Source of the DNA: Chitinophagaceae bacterium UBA4857
Lineage (GTDB): Bacteria > Bacteroidota > Bacteroidia > Chitinophagales > Chitinophagaceae
DNA length: 15,850 nucleotides
Assembly (NCBI GenBank): GCA_002399735.1
Contig: DHEF01000002.1
Span: forward strand, 1-15,850
Reading direction: 5' to 3'
Shown piece by piece: positions 1-7,205 of this stretch. A program made the translations under genes and the position numbers. The notes under the pieces were generated by a model. That model was given only the letters and a program-made list of their open reading frames with translations, was not told the DNA's origin and ran no database searches. Within the stretch, counting starts at the first letter, position 1; each line of letters opens with the position of its first letter.

Positions 1-17
1 TTAGCTAAATGACATTG

Positions 18-124
18 GGCTGCACGACTGGTCCCGAATAACCAAAACTACGGCTCACTTTGTTTGCCTTGTTTTGTAACTCGGGACTTAGTTTTATTGT
101 ATCGCTGAAAGGCTGCACGACTGG
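18..124. repeat. 14-bp direct repeat pair (GGCTGCACGACTGG)
   Basis: The same 14 bases occur at 18-31 and 111-124, start to start 93 bp. Between them lies an inverted repeat, GTCCCGA at 31-37 and TCGGGAC at 81-87, the first arm touching the first direct repeat. On the minus strand both copies would encode the pentapeptide PVV plus part of QP in the possible relic. No mobile-element gene lies nearby. Confidence 0.6.
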
Positions 125-126
125 CA

Positions 127-199
127 GTAGTAGCTGCAATGGTGCGTTAGCGGTTCCCCCTTTGGGGGTTAGGGGGCAGCGTGGCTATTGCACTACTAC
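127..199. repeat. Nested inverted repeat with C5-TTT-G5 hairpin
   Basis: Outer arms: GTAGTAG-c-TGCAAT at 127-140 pairs with ATTGCACTACTAC at 187-199, with one bulged base. Nested inside, CCCCC (156-160) pairs with GGGGG (164-168) across a three-base loop, and a second G5 run follows at 172-176. C-run/G-run hairpins of this style look like short dispersed REP-like elements of Bacteroidota, but that link is from memory and unverified. It could also be folded RNA. Confidence 0.45.
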
Positions 200-341
200 A
201 GAAGGCGTGGACTGCTGCTGACCGGAGTTACTACTGCTGATAGCCCCCGATAAAAAAGCTTATAAATTACTATGCTGTGATGGGTAAAAATTTCCGTACT
301 TCGTGCATGTAAAATAATTGGTTACTTGTAAAACTGTTTTT

Positions 342-833
342 ATGCCTTCATTTGATATAGTAAGTAAAGTTGATGCCCAGGCTTTGGATAATGCCGTGAA
401 TGTGGTTACAAAGGAAATTACAAACCGCTTTGATTTTAAGGGTGCGCATGTAGTGATTGACCTTGATAAAAAAACTTTTTTAATAAAACTGGAAACGGAT
501 GATGATATGCAGATGCGACAGTTGTTGGATGTGCTGGTAAGCCGGGCACACAAACAGGGCATTGCACCGGAAGCTTTTGATTTAAGCAAGGATGGCAGCC
601 AGGTAGGCAAAGCCTGGAAGAAAGAAGTACAGGTAAAAAATGGTTTGAAACAGGAAGATGCTAAAAAAGTGGTGAAGTTTATTAAAGAAGCCGGATTGAA
701 AGTACAGGCATCTATTAATGATGATTTGGTAAGGGTAACCGGTAAAAAAATTGATGATCTGCAAACGGTAATACAAGCTGCAAAAGGCTGGGATATTGGT
801 GTTCCGCTACAATTTGAAAATATGCGTTCATAA
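342..833 (+). CDS. yajQ: YajQ family nucleotide / cyclic-di-GMP-binding protein
   Basis: A complete 163-residue protein with the family's usual length and its characteristic N-terminus MPSFDIVSKVD, followed by the conserved N-terminal segments EITNRFDFKG and LVSRAHKQGI. The family folds as two ferredoxin/RRM-like domains; family members bind nucleotides, and a Xanthomonas homologue binds cyclic-di-GMP. Its role here is inferred from the family only. The start is the ATG at 342; the frame is open back to a TTG at 318, but the eight extra residues (MVTCKTVF) are outside the family consensus. There is no Shine-Dalgarno sequence, as usual in Bacteroidota. It is transcribed alone, towards the efflux operon. 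The protein is acidic/lysine-rich with no signal peptide, so cytoplasmic. Confidence 0.95.
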   Translation: MPSFDIVSKVDAQALDNAVNVVTKEITNRFDFKGAHVVIDLDKKTFLIKLETDDDMQMRQLLDVLVSRAHKQGIAPEAFDLSKDGSQVGKAWKKEVQVKNGLKQEDAKKVVKFIKEAGLKVQASINDDLVRVTGKKIDDLQTVIQAAKGWDIGVPLQFENMRS

Positions 834-842
834 ACTGTGCAT

Positions 843-865
843 AAACCCCCATTTTACGGGGTTTT
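843..865 (+). terminator. Short hairpin after yajQ, possible terminator
   Basis: AAACCCC at 843-849 pairs with GGGGTTT at 858-864 with an 8-base loop. It begins 10 bases after the yajQ stop. Only a short T run (862-865) follows, so termination may be weak. Confidence 0.5.
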
Positions 866-1095
866 ACGGTGCATAACCTGGTGCAAAACAAGTGCATACT
901 AAAACCGGTAAAAATTTGGAAAAGGGTATGTTGAAAACGTATCTTAGATATATAATCATTACAGGAAAATCTACAGTAGCGAAATTGGGTAATAATCTAT
1001 TGTTTATCAATAAGTTTTAGCCAAGTTAAAGTAACTACGATAGTTAACTGTAGTGCGGATAAAACGAACTTTTAATAAAGAATGTTTTATTCACG

Positions 1096-1158
1096 AAGCA
1101 TCGGGTTTAGTATGTTTTTTATTACGATAAAAGATATATAAAACTTGATGCTTTTTTT
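1096..1158 (+). terminator. Long imperfect hairpin followed by T7 run
   Basis: AAGCATCGGGTTT at 1096-1108 pairs with AAACTTGATGCTT at 1141-1153 (11 of 13 positions). Inside it, TTTTAT and ATAAAA pair around a TACG loop. The right arm runs into seven T residues (1152-1158), so on the plus strand it has terminator form. It lies about 260 bases past yajQ, further than a normal terminator. It may end a long yajQ transcript or a small RNA. Confidence 0.45.
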
Positions 1159-1170
1159 ATGTGCATAATA

Positions 1171-1205
1171 TAACAAAGCCTGTATTGTTGATACAGGCTT
1201 TGTTA
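1171..1205 (-). terminator. 15-bp perfect hairpin, end of efflux operon
   Basis: TAACAAAGCCTGTAT at 1171-1185 pairs perfectly with ATACAGGCTTTGTTA at 1191-1205 across a five-base loop. It lies 19 bases past the stop of the adaptor gene on the minus strand. The T tract after the stem is poor on both strands, so it may act as a transcript-stabilising 3' end or as a two-way terminator. Confidence 0.7.
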
Positions 1206-1224
1206 TTGAGGCTTGATCTGTTTG

Positions 1225-2349
1225 TTATTCGTCGGCAGTATTTTTTAATTGAGCAAGAATACTATAGGCGTTATTGGTAACAATAATAGTTCCGGCCGGT
1301 AAATTGTTGTCGGTAATTTCTGTAACACCATTATGTGTAATACCTGTTTTAATGGCTACCAGTTTAAAACTATTATTGGTTAATGATTGTAAAATATATT
1401 GTTGTCCGCCATGACGTACAATAGCAGCTTCGGGTACGGCTATCCTTTCTTTTGGGTTAACATGCACGCCTGCCTGTACAAACATACCCGGCAGCAGGTT
1501 AGGTGTGGAGCCACTGAAATGACAATGTACTTCTGCGTTACGGCTATCATTAATGCTGGTATTAACAAGCTTCACGGTCGCTTTGTATTTTGTTTCGGGG
1601 TCGTTTACGGCAACAATATCTACTGACTGACCTTGTTGTATATTTTTTACATCTTTTTCATATACCGACAGGGTAGCATGAATATCTTCCGGATTTACCA
1701 GCTCAAACAAAATATCAGATGCGGTAACATACTTGCCAATGTTTACATTCACCTTGTTTACATAACCTGTTAAGGGAGCAATAAGTGCTACGGTGCGAGA
1801 AATATTATGCTCATTTAGTGATGAGGGATTAATGCCAATAAGCCTTAATTTTTCATCGTAAGCCTTTAGCAATATTTGCTGCGTTTTAAGTTCGTTAGCT
1901 GCTTGCTGGTATACCTTTTCGGCATTAGCGTTGTTTTCCTGTAAGGTTTTCTGACGTTGATGATCCTGTTCCAGGTATATTAATCTTGTTTTAGTAATCA
2001 GGTAATCCTGTTGCAATTGTATGATGGCATTATCTTCCATAATAGCCAGTACTTCACCTTTTCTAACCTTCATACCCGGTATGAGTTTAGTACTTTTTAA
2101 AAAGCTGTTGTATGGAAAGCTTACTGATACTATGTTTTGGGGAGGTACTTCAATTTGACCATTTACATTTATCAGGTTACTTAACTGTTGCAGTCTAACA
2201 GTATCGGTTTGAATGCCGGCTTGTTTTATTTGTTGCGGTGTTAAGGTTACTTCGTCTTTAACGTGTTTTTCTTCTGCTGGCTGCGCTTCTTTATTGGATG
2301 AGCAGCTTATGAATAAACAGATGAAAATGTATGTTATAAAATATTTCAT
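1225..2349 (-). CDS. Efflux RND transporter periplasmic adaptor (HlyD/CzcB-like lipoprotein)
   Basis: A 374-residue membrane-fusion protein linking the RND pump to the outer-membrane channel. The N-terminus has a short hydrophobic stretch ending in LFISC, giving lipid attachment at Cys16 and a periplasmic location. Seen in order: a first lipoyl/barrel-sandwich half (about 62-106, with PGMKVRKGEVLAIMED), an alpha-helical hairpin rich in Gln, Glu and Lys (about 107-170), the second lipoyl half (about 190-218, APLTGYVNKVNVNIGKYV), a beta-barrel domain (about 219-298, with LLPGMFVQAGV) and a membrane-proximal domain to the end. It lacks a His- or Met-rich N-terminal metal-binding stretch. It is the last gene of the operon, 24 bases after the pump gene; together they supply all parts of a tripartite exporter. 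No Cus-like methionine cluster is seen, consistent with a CzcB-type rather than CusB-type partner. Confidence 0.92.
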   Translation of the reverse strand: MKYFITYIFICLFISCSSNKEAQPAEEKHVKDEVTLTPQQIKQAGIQTDTVRLQQLSNLINVNGQIEVPPQNIVSVSFPYNSFLKSTKLIPGMKVRKGEVLAIMEDNAIIQLQQDYLITKTRLIYLEQDHQRQKTLQENNANAEKVYQQAANELKTQQILLKAYDEKLRLIGINPSSLNEHNISRTVALIAPLTGYVNKVNVNIGKYVTASDILFELVNPEDIHATLSVYEKDVKNIQQGQSVDIVAVNDPETKYKATVKLVNTSINDSRNAEVHCHFSGSTPNLLPGMFVQAGVHVNPKERIAVPEAAIVRHGGQQYILQSLTNNSFKLVAIKTGITHNGVTEITDNNLPAGTIIVTNNAYSILAQLKNTADE

Positions 2350-2373
2350 GTTGTATACGTTACGGTGTTACAA

Positions 2374-5300
2374 TTAATTTGAGTTTAAATATTCTAATTG
2401 AATAATGCTGTGATTATAAGTTTTTACAGCATTGAGGTATTGAATTTTTGTATGAATGGCATTGTTAACCAGTGTGCTCCATTCCACATAGTTAATATTA
2501 CCGGCTGCATAATTTTTTTGTGCATAGCTTAATACCTGATCGGCCTGTGTTAAACCCGTTTGTTCATATTGGTCAATAATTTTTTTATTTATTTCATATT
2601 GTTCTTGTGCAGACTGTAGGGTTAATTTTAATTCATTGGCTACAGCTTGGGTTTGTTTTTGCTGGGCGGTTTCTTTTGCTTTAGCCGCTTTTATGCGTGC
2701 TTTTGTTGCTGCATTAAAAATGGGGATACCTAGTGTAAGGTTTACCGTATGAAAGCGATGACCGGCATCATAATATTTCTGGTTAACCGCATCAATACTT
2801 TGATAGCCGATTATGGACTGGTTGCCATACCCTAAACTAATATCAGGCGTTAAACTGGCTTGCTCTTTTAGTATGGATGCTTTGGCGACAACTTCATTGC
2901 TTTTTGTGTAGGCTAATAAACTATGTGTGCTCTCACTTGAAGTATTTATAAAATCGGGAGTCTTGTTGGCTAGACGATAATCAGGCAAAAAAATATTGCT
3001 GCTGTTGCTTAACTGCTGTAGATAAAGTTGCAGACTTAGTTTATCTTTTTGTAGCTCCTGTTGTTGCAGGTTAAACTGCAATATTTGCATATTAATGGCG
3101 CTAATATCCAGTATATCTGTTTCACCGGTTTTGTATCTTATATCGGCAACCTGTAACAACTTTTTATAAGTACTATCCAGTTGATGTAACAGTTTTTCCG
3201 TTTCCAATACATGAACAAGATTATAGAAGCTAAGTTTTACTTCTTTGTCTAACTCTGTTTCTTTCCAACGTGTAAAATGTTGCTGCGCCGCAAGCTGGGC
3301 TTGATAATATTTCTTTTGGCTACTATACACTACAGGCATACCTATGGTTTGTGAAAGAAAAAAACGGCTATCGCCTTTGGCGCTGCTGATGCCGCCATAT
3401 TCTGCTCCCAGTTCTGTTTTGGGCGGATCAAATGTAGCACTGGCAAGCGATTGCCAATAATTATTATTTTCTTTAACGGCTTGTAACGAAAGGTTTTGCC
3501 TGCGCGCCTGTTGTATAACGCTGTCGAGTGTTATTTTTTTCTGTGCACTAATAGTGCTACTTACAAATAAAAGCGGGAGTAATAGTTTAGCAACTACCGG
3601 TACTTTTTTGCGAGATGATTTTTTCTCCATCAGGTTATAAATAATCGGCAGTATGATTAAGGTTAAAATTGTCGCACTAATCAAGCCACCGATTACAACC
3701 GTTGCCAAGGGCCTTTGTACTTCGGCACCGGCACCCTGGCTTAATGCCATGGGTAAAAAACCCAGCGAAGCAACGGCAGCAGTCATTAACACAGGTCTTA
3801 ATCTTACCAATGTTCCTTGCATAATAATATTTTTTAAATCCAGCTTTTCCTGTTTTAGTTTATTAAACTCGGCTATAAGTACTATGCCATTCAATACGGC
3901 CACACCAAATAATGCAATAAAACCAACACCGGCAGAAATACTAAAAGGCATACCTCTTAACCATAACGCAAATACACCACCAATAGCAGATAATGGAATG
4001 GCAGAAAAAATAAGTATGCTGTATTTGATAGAGGAAAAGGCGAAGTATAACATAACCAGTATTAATAGCAAAGCTGCCGGCACTGCTATGGATAAAGTGG
4101 CCTTTGCTTTTTCCAGATTTTCAAATTGCCCGCCGTATTTTATAAAGTATCCTGGTGGTAATTGTAAGTCCTGTTTCACTTTTTTGTCGAGTTCGTTTAC
4201 AACTGATTCTACATCGCGGTTGCGTACATTAAACCCGACCATAATCCTGCGTTGGGCATCTTCACGTTGTATTTGGTTGGGGCCTTCTTTTACAGATACA
4301 TCTGCTACCAGGTATAAAGGGATCTGGTCACCCGATGGCGTAGCAATTAAAAGATTTTGTACATCCTCCAGGCTTTTATCTTTCTGCTCATCCATTCTAA
4401 CTACAAGGTCGTAGCGGCGTTCGTTTTCATATACAATACCTGCTACATCGCCGGCAAAAGCAGATCGGATTAATCTATTCACTTCTGCTATACTTAATCG
4501 GTATTGTGATAGCCATTCACGTTTATATTTTACCACAATTTGTGGTAAACCAGTAACTGTTTCAATGTAAATATCTTTAGCACCGTCTACACTGTTTACA
4601 ATGCTGCCCAATTTGGCAGCAGTGGCAGCAAGGCTATCCAGGTCTTCGCCAAATATTTTACAAACCACGTCTTGTTTGGCACCTGATATTAATTCATTAA
4701 ACCGCATTTGCACGGGAAACTGGAAACCACTGGTAAGTCCCGGTACTACTTTCATGGCTTCACTCATTTTGTTTGCCAGTTCTTCAAAACTTTTGGCCGA
4801 TGTCCATTCACTTTTTGGTTTCAGGCTTATCATTATATCCGTCATTTCCAAAGGCATGGGGTCGGTGGGTATTTCACTGGCACCAATACGGGTTACTATT
4901 TTTTCAACTTCCGGAAATTTGTTTTGTAATATATGAACAGCCTGCTGCGTAACTTTTACCGTTTCGGTTAATGAACTGCCGGTTAACAAGCGGGCATCTA
5001 CGGCAAAATCACCTTCTTCCATTTCGGGTATAAATTCGCCACCTAAGCGGCTCATTACAAACAAGGCTAAAGCAAATAATGCAATAGTGCCAATGATAAT
5101 GGTTTTAGGAAACTGCAAAGCTTTGGTTAGTACAGGCCGGTATAAATTTTTCAACCGGTTCATTAACTTATCCGAAAAGTTTTCTTTTTGTATAACCTTT
5201 CGAGAAAGCACCACCGATGCAATCATGGGTACATAGGTTAACGATAAAATAAATGCACCAATTAACGCAAACGCTACTGTTTGCGCCATGGGCTTAAACA

Positions 5301-6726
5301 TTTTACCTTCAATGCCTGTAAGTGTAAGAATAGGCAGGTAAACAATTAAAATGATTATTTGCCCAAACACAGCGGCGTTCATCATTTTACCGGCAGCTTT
5401 TTCCACTTCAGTATTTAATTGATCTTTACTTATTTTATTGGTACCCAGTAATAATTTGTTATGTGCTAAACGGTGTAGTACCGCTTCAATAATAATAACG
5501 GCACCATCTACAATTAAACCAAAGTCCAATGCTCCCAAACTCATCAGATTCCCTGATACTCCAAAAAAGTTCATCATAATAATGGCAAACAGCATGGCTA
5601 GTGGAATAACCGAAGCCACAATAAAACCTGCCCGCCAATTACCCAGAAATAGTATTAATACCAGTAATACAATAATGGCTCCTTCAATAAGATTGGTTTT
5701 TACTGTTTTAATAGCACGGTCAACCATTTTGGTGCGGTCATAAAACGTTTCTAGAGCTACACCCTCGGGTAGCGTATGTTTTATTTGTTCAATCCTGTTT
5801 TTAACCTGCTCAATTACCTGCGATGCATTGGCATTTTTTAACATCAGTACTACGGCTCCGGCTACTTCCCCCTGATCTTTATAGGTCATAGCGCCATATC
5901 TTTTTGCATGACCGGTGTTTACGGTAGCTACGTCTTTTATAAAAATAGGTGTACCTGTTGGTGTATGTTTAACCAGTGTGTTTTCTATGTCGGTAATAGT
6001 TGCCGCCAGGCCTTCAGTTTTAATAAATAGTGCCGTTGGTCCTTTTTCAATATAGGCACCACCTGCATTCTGGTTATTATTTTCTAACGCATTAAAAATC
6101 TCACCAACTGTGGTGTTCATACTTTTTAAACGTGCCGGAATAATGGCTACTTCGTATTGTTTTAAATAACCACCAAAGCTGCTTACATCGGCTACTCCGG
6201 GTGTACCCAATAACTGTCGGCGTACTATCCAGTCTTGTATAGATCGTAGTTCGGCCAGATCGTATTTGCCTTCGTAACCTTTTTCGGGTTTTAAAATGTA
6301 TTGATAAATTTCACCAATACCGGTTGTGGGGGGTGCTAACTCAGGTGTGCCGGCTTCAGGCGGAATATTTTCTTTTGCCATCATTAACCTTTCGGTTACC
6401 TGTTGCCTTGCCCAATACACATCAGTATCATCGTTAAAAACAATGGTTAATACCGATAGGCCAAAACGAGATATAGAACGCATTTCCGTAATGCCCGGAA
6501 TGTTAGCACATGCTTGTTCTAACGGAAAAGTTACCAGCCTTTCTATCTCAGGCGAAGCCAATGCCGGTGATACTGTAATTACTTGTACCTGATTACTGGT
6601 AATATCAGGTAACGCATCTATTGGAAGTTGTTTAAGATTGATAATGCCTGCAACCAACAGGCCCAATGTACATAAACCAACAACCAGCTTGTTCCTTACG
6701 GAAAAGCGGATAATTGCATTTAACAT
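2374..6726 (-). CDS. CzcA/CusA-family heavy-metal RND pump fused to a TolC/CzcC-like outer-membrane factor
   Basis: A 1450-residue fusion. Residues 1-1035 are a complete heavy-metal-efflux RND proton antiporter: TM1 near 12-30, a periplasmic loop, TM cluster at about 348-505, second loop, TM cluster at about 875-1030. The motif DFGLIVDGAVIIIE (401-414) carries the proton-relay carboxylates D401, D407 and E414 in the DFG..DG form that family knowledge links to divalent-cation (Co/Zn/Cd/Ni) pumps, not Cu/Ag. After a basic stretch (KKSSRKK, 1035-1041) comes a hydrophobic segment ending TISAQ (about 1047-1062) that looks like a signal peptide. Residues 1062-1450 form an outer-membrane efflux protein with long Gln/Lys/Glu-rich helices, about the usual length. 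Such fusions are known in Bacteroidota. It lies 39 bases after the small secreted gene and 24 before the adaptor. Metal specificity is inferred. Confidence 0.95.
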   Translation of the reverse strand: MLNAIIRFSVRNKLVVGLCTLGLLVAGIINLKQLPIDALPDITSNQVQVITVSPALASPEIERLVTFPLEQACANIPGITEMRSISRFGLSVLTIVFNDDTDVYWARQQVTERLMMAKENIPPEAGTPELAPPTTGIGEIYQYILKPEKGYEGKYDLAELRSIQDWIVRRQLLGTPGVADVSSFGGYLKQYEVAIIPARLKSMNTTVGEIFNALENNNQNAGGAYIEKGPTALFIKTEGLAATITDIENTLVKHTPTGTPIFIKDVATVNTGHAKRYGAMTYKDQGEVAGAVVLMLKNANASQVIEQVKNRIEQIKHTLPEGVALETFYDRTKMVDRAIKTVKTNLIEGAIIVLLVLILFLGNWRAGFIVASVIPLAMLFAIIMMNFFGVSGNLMSLGALDFGLIVDGAVIIIEAVLHRLAHNKLLLGTNKISKDQLNTEVEKAAGKMMNAAVFGQIIILIVYLPILTLTGIEGKMFKPMAQTVAFALIGAFILSLTYVPMIASVVLSRKVIQKENFSDKLMNRLKNLYRPVLTKALQFPKTIIIGTIALFALALFVMSRLGGEFIPEMEEGDFAVDARLLTGSSLTETVKVTQQAVHILQNKFPEVEKIVTRIGASEIPTDPMPLEMTDIMISLKPKSEWTSAKSFEELANKMSEAMKVVPGLTSGFQFPVQMRFNELISGAKQDVVCKIFGEDLDSLAATAAKLGSIVNSVDGAKDIYIETVTGLPQIVVKYKREWLSQYRLSIAEVNRLIRSAFAGDVAGIVYENERRYDLVVRMDEQKDKSLEDVQNLLIATPSGDQIPLYLVADVSVKEGPNQIQREDAQRRIMVGFNVRNRDVESVVNELDKKVKQDLQLPPGYFIKYGGQFENLEKAKATLSIAVPAALLLILVMLYFAFSSIKYSILIFSAIPLSAIGGVFALWLRGMPFSISAGVGFIALFGVAVLNGIVLIAEFNKLKQEKLDLKNIIMQGTLVRLRPVLMTAAVASLGFLPMALSQGAGAEVQRPLATVVIGGLISATILTLIILPIIYNLMEKKSSRKKVPVVAKLLLPLLFVSSTISAQKKITLDSVIQQARRQNLSLQAVKENNNYWQSLASATFDPPKTELGAEYGGISSAKGDSRFFLSQTIGMPVVYSSQKKYYQAQLAAQQHFTRWKETELDKEVKLSFYNLVHVLETEKLLHQLDSTYKKLLQVADIRYKTGETDILDISAINMQILQFNLQQQELQKDKLSLQLYLQQLSNSSNIFLPDYRLANKTPDFINTSSESTHSLLAYTKSNEVVAKASILKEQASLTPDISLGYGNQSIIGYQSIDAVNQKYYDAGHRFHTVNLTLGIPIFNAATKARIKAAKAKETAQQKQTQAVANELKLTLQSAQEQYEINKKIIDQYEQTGLTQADQVLSYAQKNYAAGNINYVEWSTLVNNAIHTKIQYLNAVKTYNHSIIQLEYLNSN

Positions 6727-6765
6727 GTATAAATGATTTACGCCGTAAAAAAATAAGAGGACTAG

Positions 6766-7152
6766 TTATGCAGCGGCGTATCGGGGTGGTTGAAAAAGAT
6801 CGAAGCTTTTATGCTCGGGTATTTGAACGATATGTGTAGAATAATTTTTCTCGGTAGTAAACTCGGGTGATTTTATTTCAACCGAAGCAGGAGTGGCGCA
6901 GCAAAATGATGCAAACAAGGTGTTTGCATCCACCGTACGGAAAGGCAATTGCTGGTCTTGCTGAAAATCATCATCTACGGCAATTGGTTGCAGGTAGTGG
7001 ATTTTTATAAATTTAGTAAAAGCCATTTCAGGGTCGTTTTGCTGATGCATTTTGAAATGGTCTAACAGGTAAGGAATACGCAACAATTGATGCCCTTCGC
7101 CATAAGCAGAAAGGTAAATTATGAAAAATAGTATGGAGAAAAAGTGCCTCAC
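6766..7152 (-). CDS. Small secreted protein at head of metal-efflux operon
   Basis: A 128-residue protein starting with GTG (7150-7152) and a signal peptide (hydrophobic 4-16), so periplasmic or surface. Visible motifs are LLRIPYLLDHF (23-33), AFTKFIKIHYL (44-54), LPF (69-71), a Cys pair (C84, C85) and the C-terminal FDLFQPPRYAAA. Proteins of this type often precede czcA-like genes in Bacteroidota, as far as I recall; no function is established that I know of. The histidines at 21, 32, 36 and 52 and the Cys pair could bind metal, but this is a guess. It is the first gene of the efflux operon, 39 bases before the pump gene. The next in-frame Met is residue 35, beyond the signal peptide, so the GTG start is the only sensible one. 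Confidence 0.8.
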   Translation of the reverse strand: MRHFFSILFFIIYLSAYGEGHQLLRIPYLLDHFKMHQQNDPEMAFTKFIKIHYLQPIAVDDDFQQDQQLPFRTVDANTLFASFCCATPASVEIKSPEFTTEKNYSTHIVQIPEHKSFDLFQPPRYAAA

Positions 7153-7157
7153 CGCTG

Positions 7158-7187
7158 CGAAAGTACAAAAAACCAGCAGAACACAAA
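7158..7187 (-). promoter_or_regulatory. Bacteroidota-type promoter of the efflux operon
   Basis: Reading the minus strand, TTTG (7187-7184) is followed after 18 bases by TACTTTCG (7165-7158), a one-mismatch fit to the TAnnTTTG -7 box. It ends five bases before the GTG start codon at 7152, so the transcript should start at or within a base or two of that codon. No operator-like dyad was seen around it. Confidence 0.65.
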
Positions 7188-7205
7188 ACGGAAGGTATAA
7201 TTAGC

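Larger units (their letters stand above)
5..259 (-). pseudogene. Possible decayed gene remnant (C-terminal fragment)
   Basis: On the minus strand one frame stays open from 259 down to a TAG at 5-7, broken only by one TAG at 185-187. The part after the internal stop (about 59 codons) has no ATG. Its last 40 residues read like ordinary protein, for example PFSDTIKLSPELQNKANK followed by VSRSFGYSGPVVQPNVI. The part before it is rich in Ser, Gln and Val. A G/C-tract hairpin (156-168) lies just downstream of the internal stop and may be part of an inserted element. I do not recognise the family. It could equally be a non-coding dispersed repeat that happens to be open in this frame. Confidence 0.22.
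1..341. other. Gene-free, repeat-rich leader region
   Basis: No intact gene was found upstream of yajQ. The first 12 bases contain stop codons in all three plus-strand frames (2-4, 6-8, 10-12), so a gene from the left could end here but none can be read. The stretch holds a 14-bp direct repeat, several inverted repeats, a G/C-tract hairpin and a possible gene relic on the minus strand, each listed separately. From about 250 to 341 the DNA becomes AT-rich and should hold the yajQ promoter, but I could not pick a convincing TTTG / TAnnTTTG pair. Confidence 0.6.
834..1224. other. Intergenic region between convergent yajQ and efflux operon
   Basis: No coding frame is convincing here. The stretch holds three separate hairpins: 843-865, 1096-1153 and 1171-1205. 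There is also an imperfect 21-bp palindrome at 1034-1054 (ACTAC..GTAGT ends around an AGTTAACT core) that could be a protein-binding site. The 870-1095 interval is AT-rich without recognisable features. Confidence 0.6.

Noticed and set aside
318..341. Upstream TTG as start of yajQ
   Set aside because: It adds eight residues not present in the family; the ATG at 342 gives the canonical MPSFD start and usual length.
3653..4414. 253-codon plus-strand open frame
   Set aside because: It lies wholly antisense to the RND pump, a long conserved gene, and encodes a Lys/Ser/Thr-rich sequence with no domain. The same holds for other antisense frames in the window.
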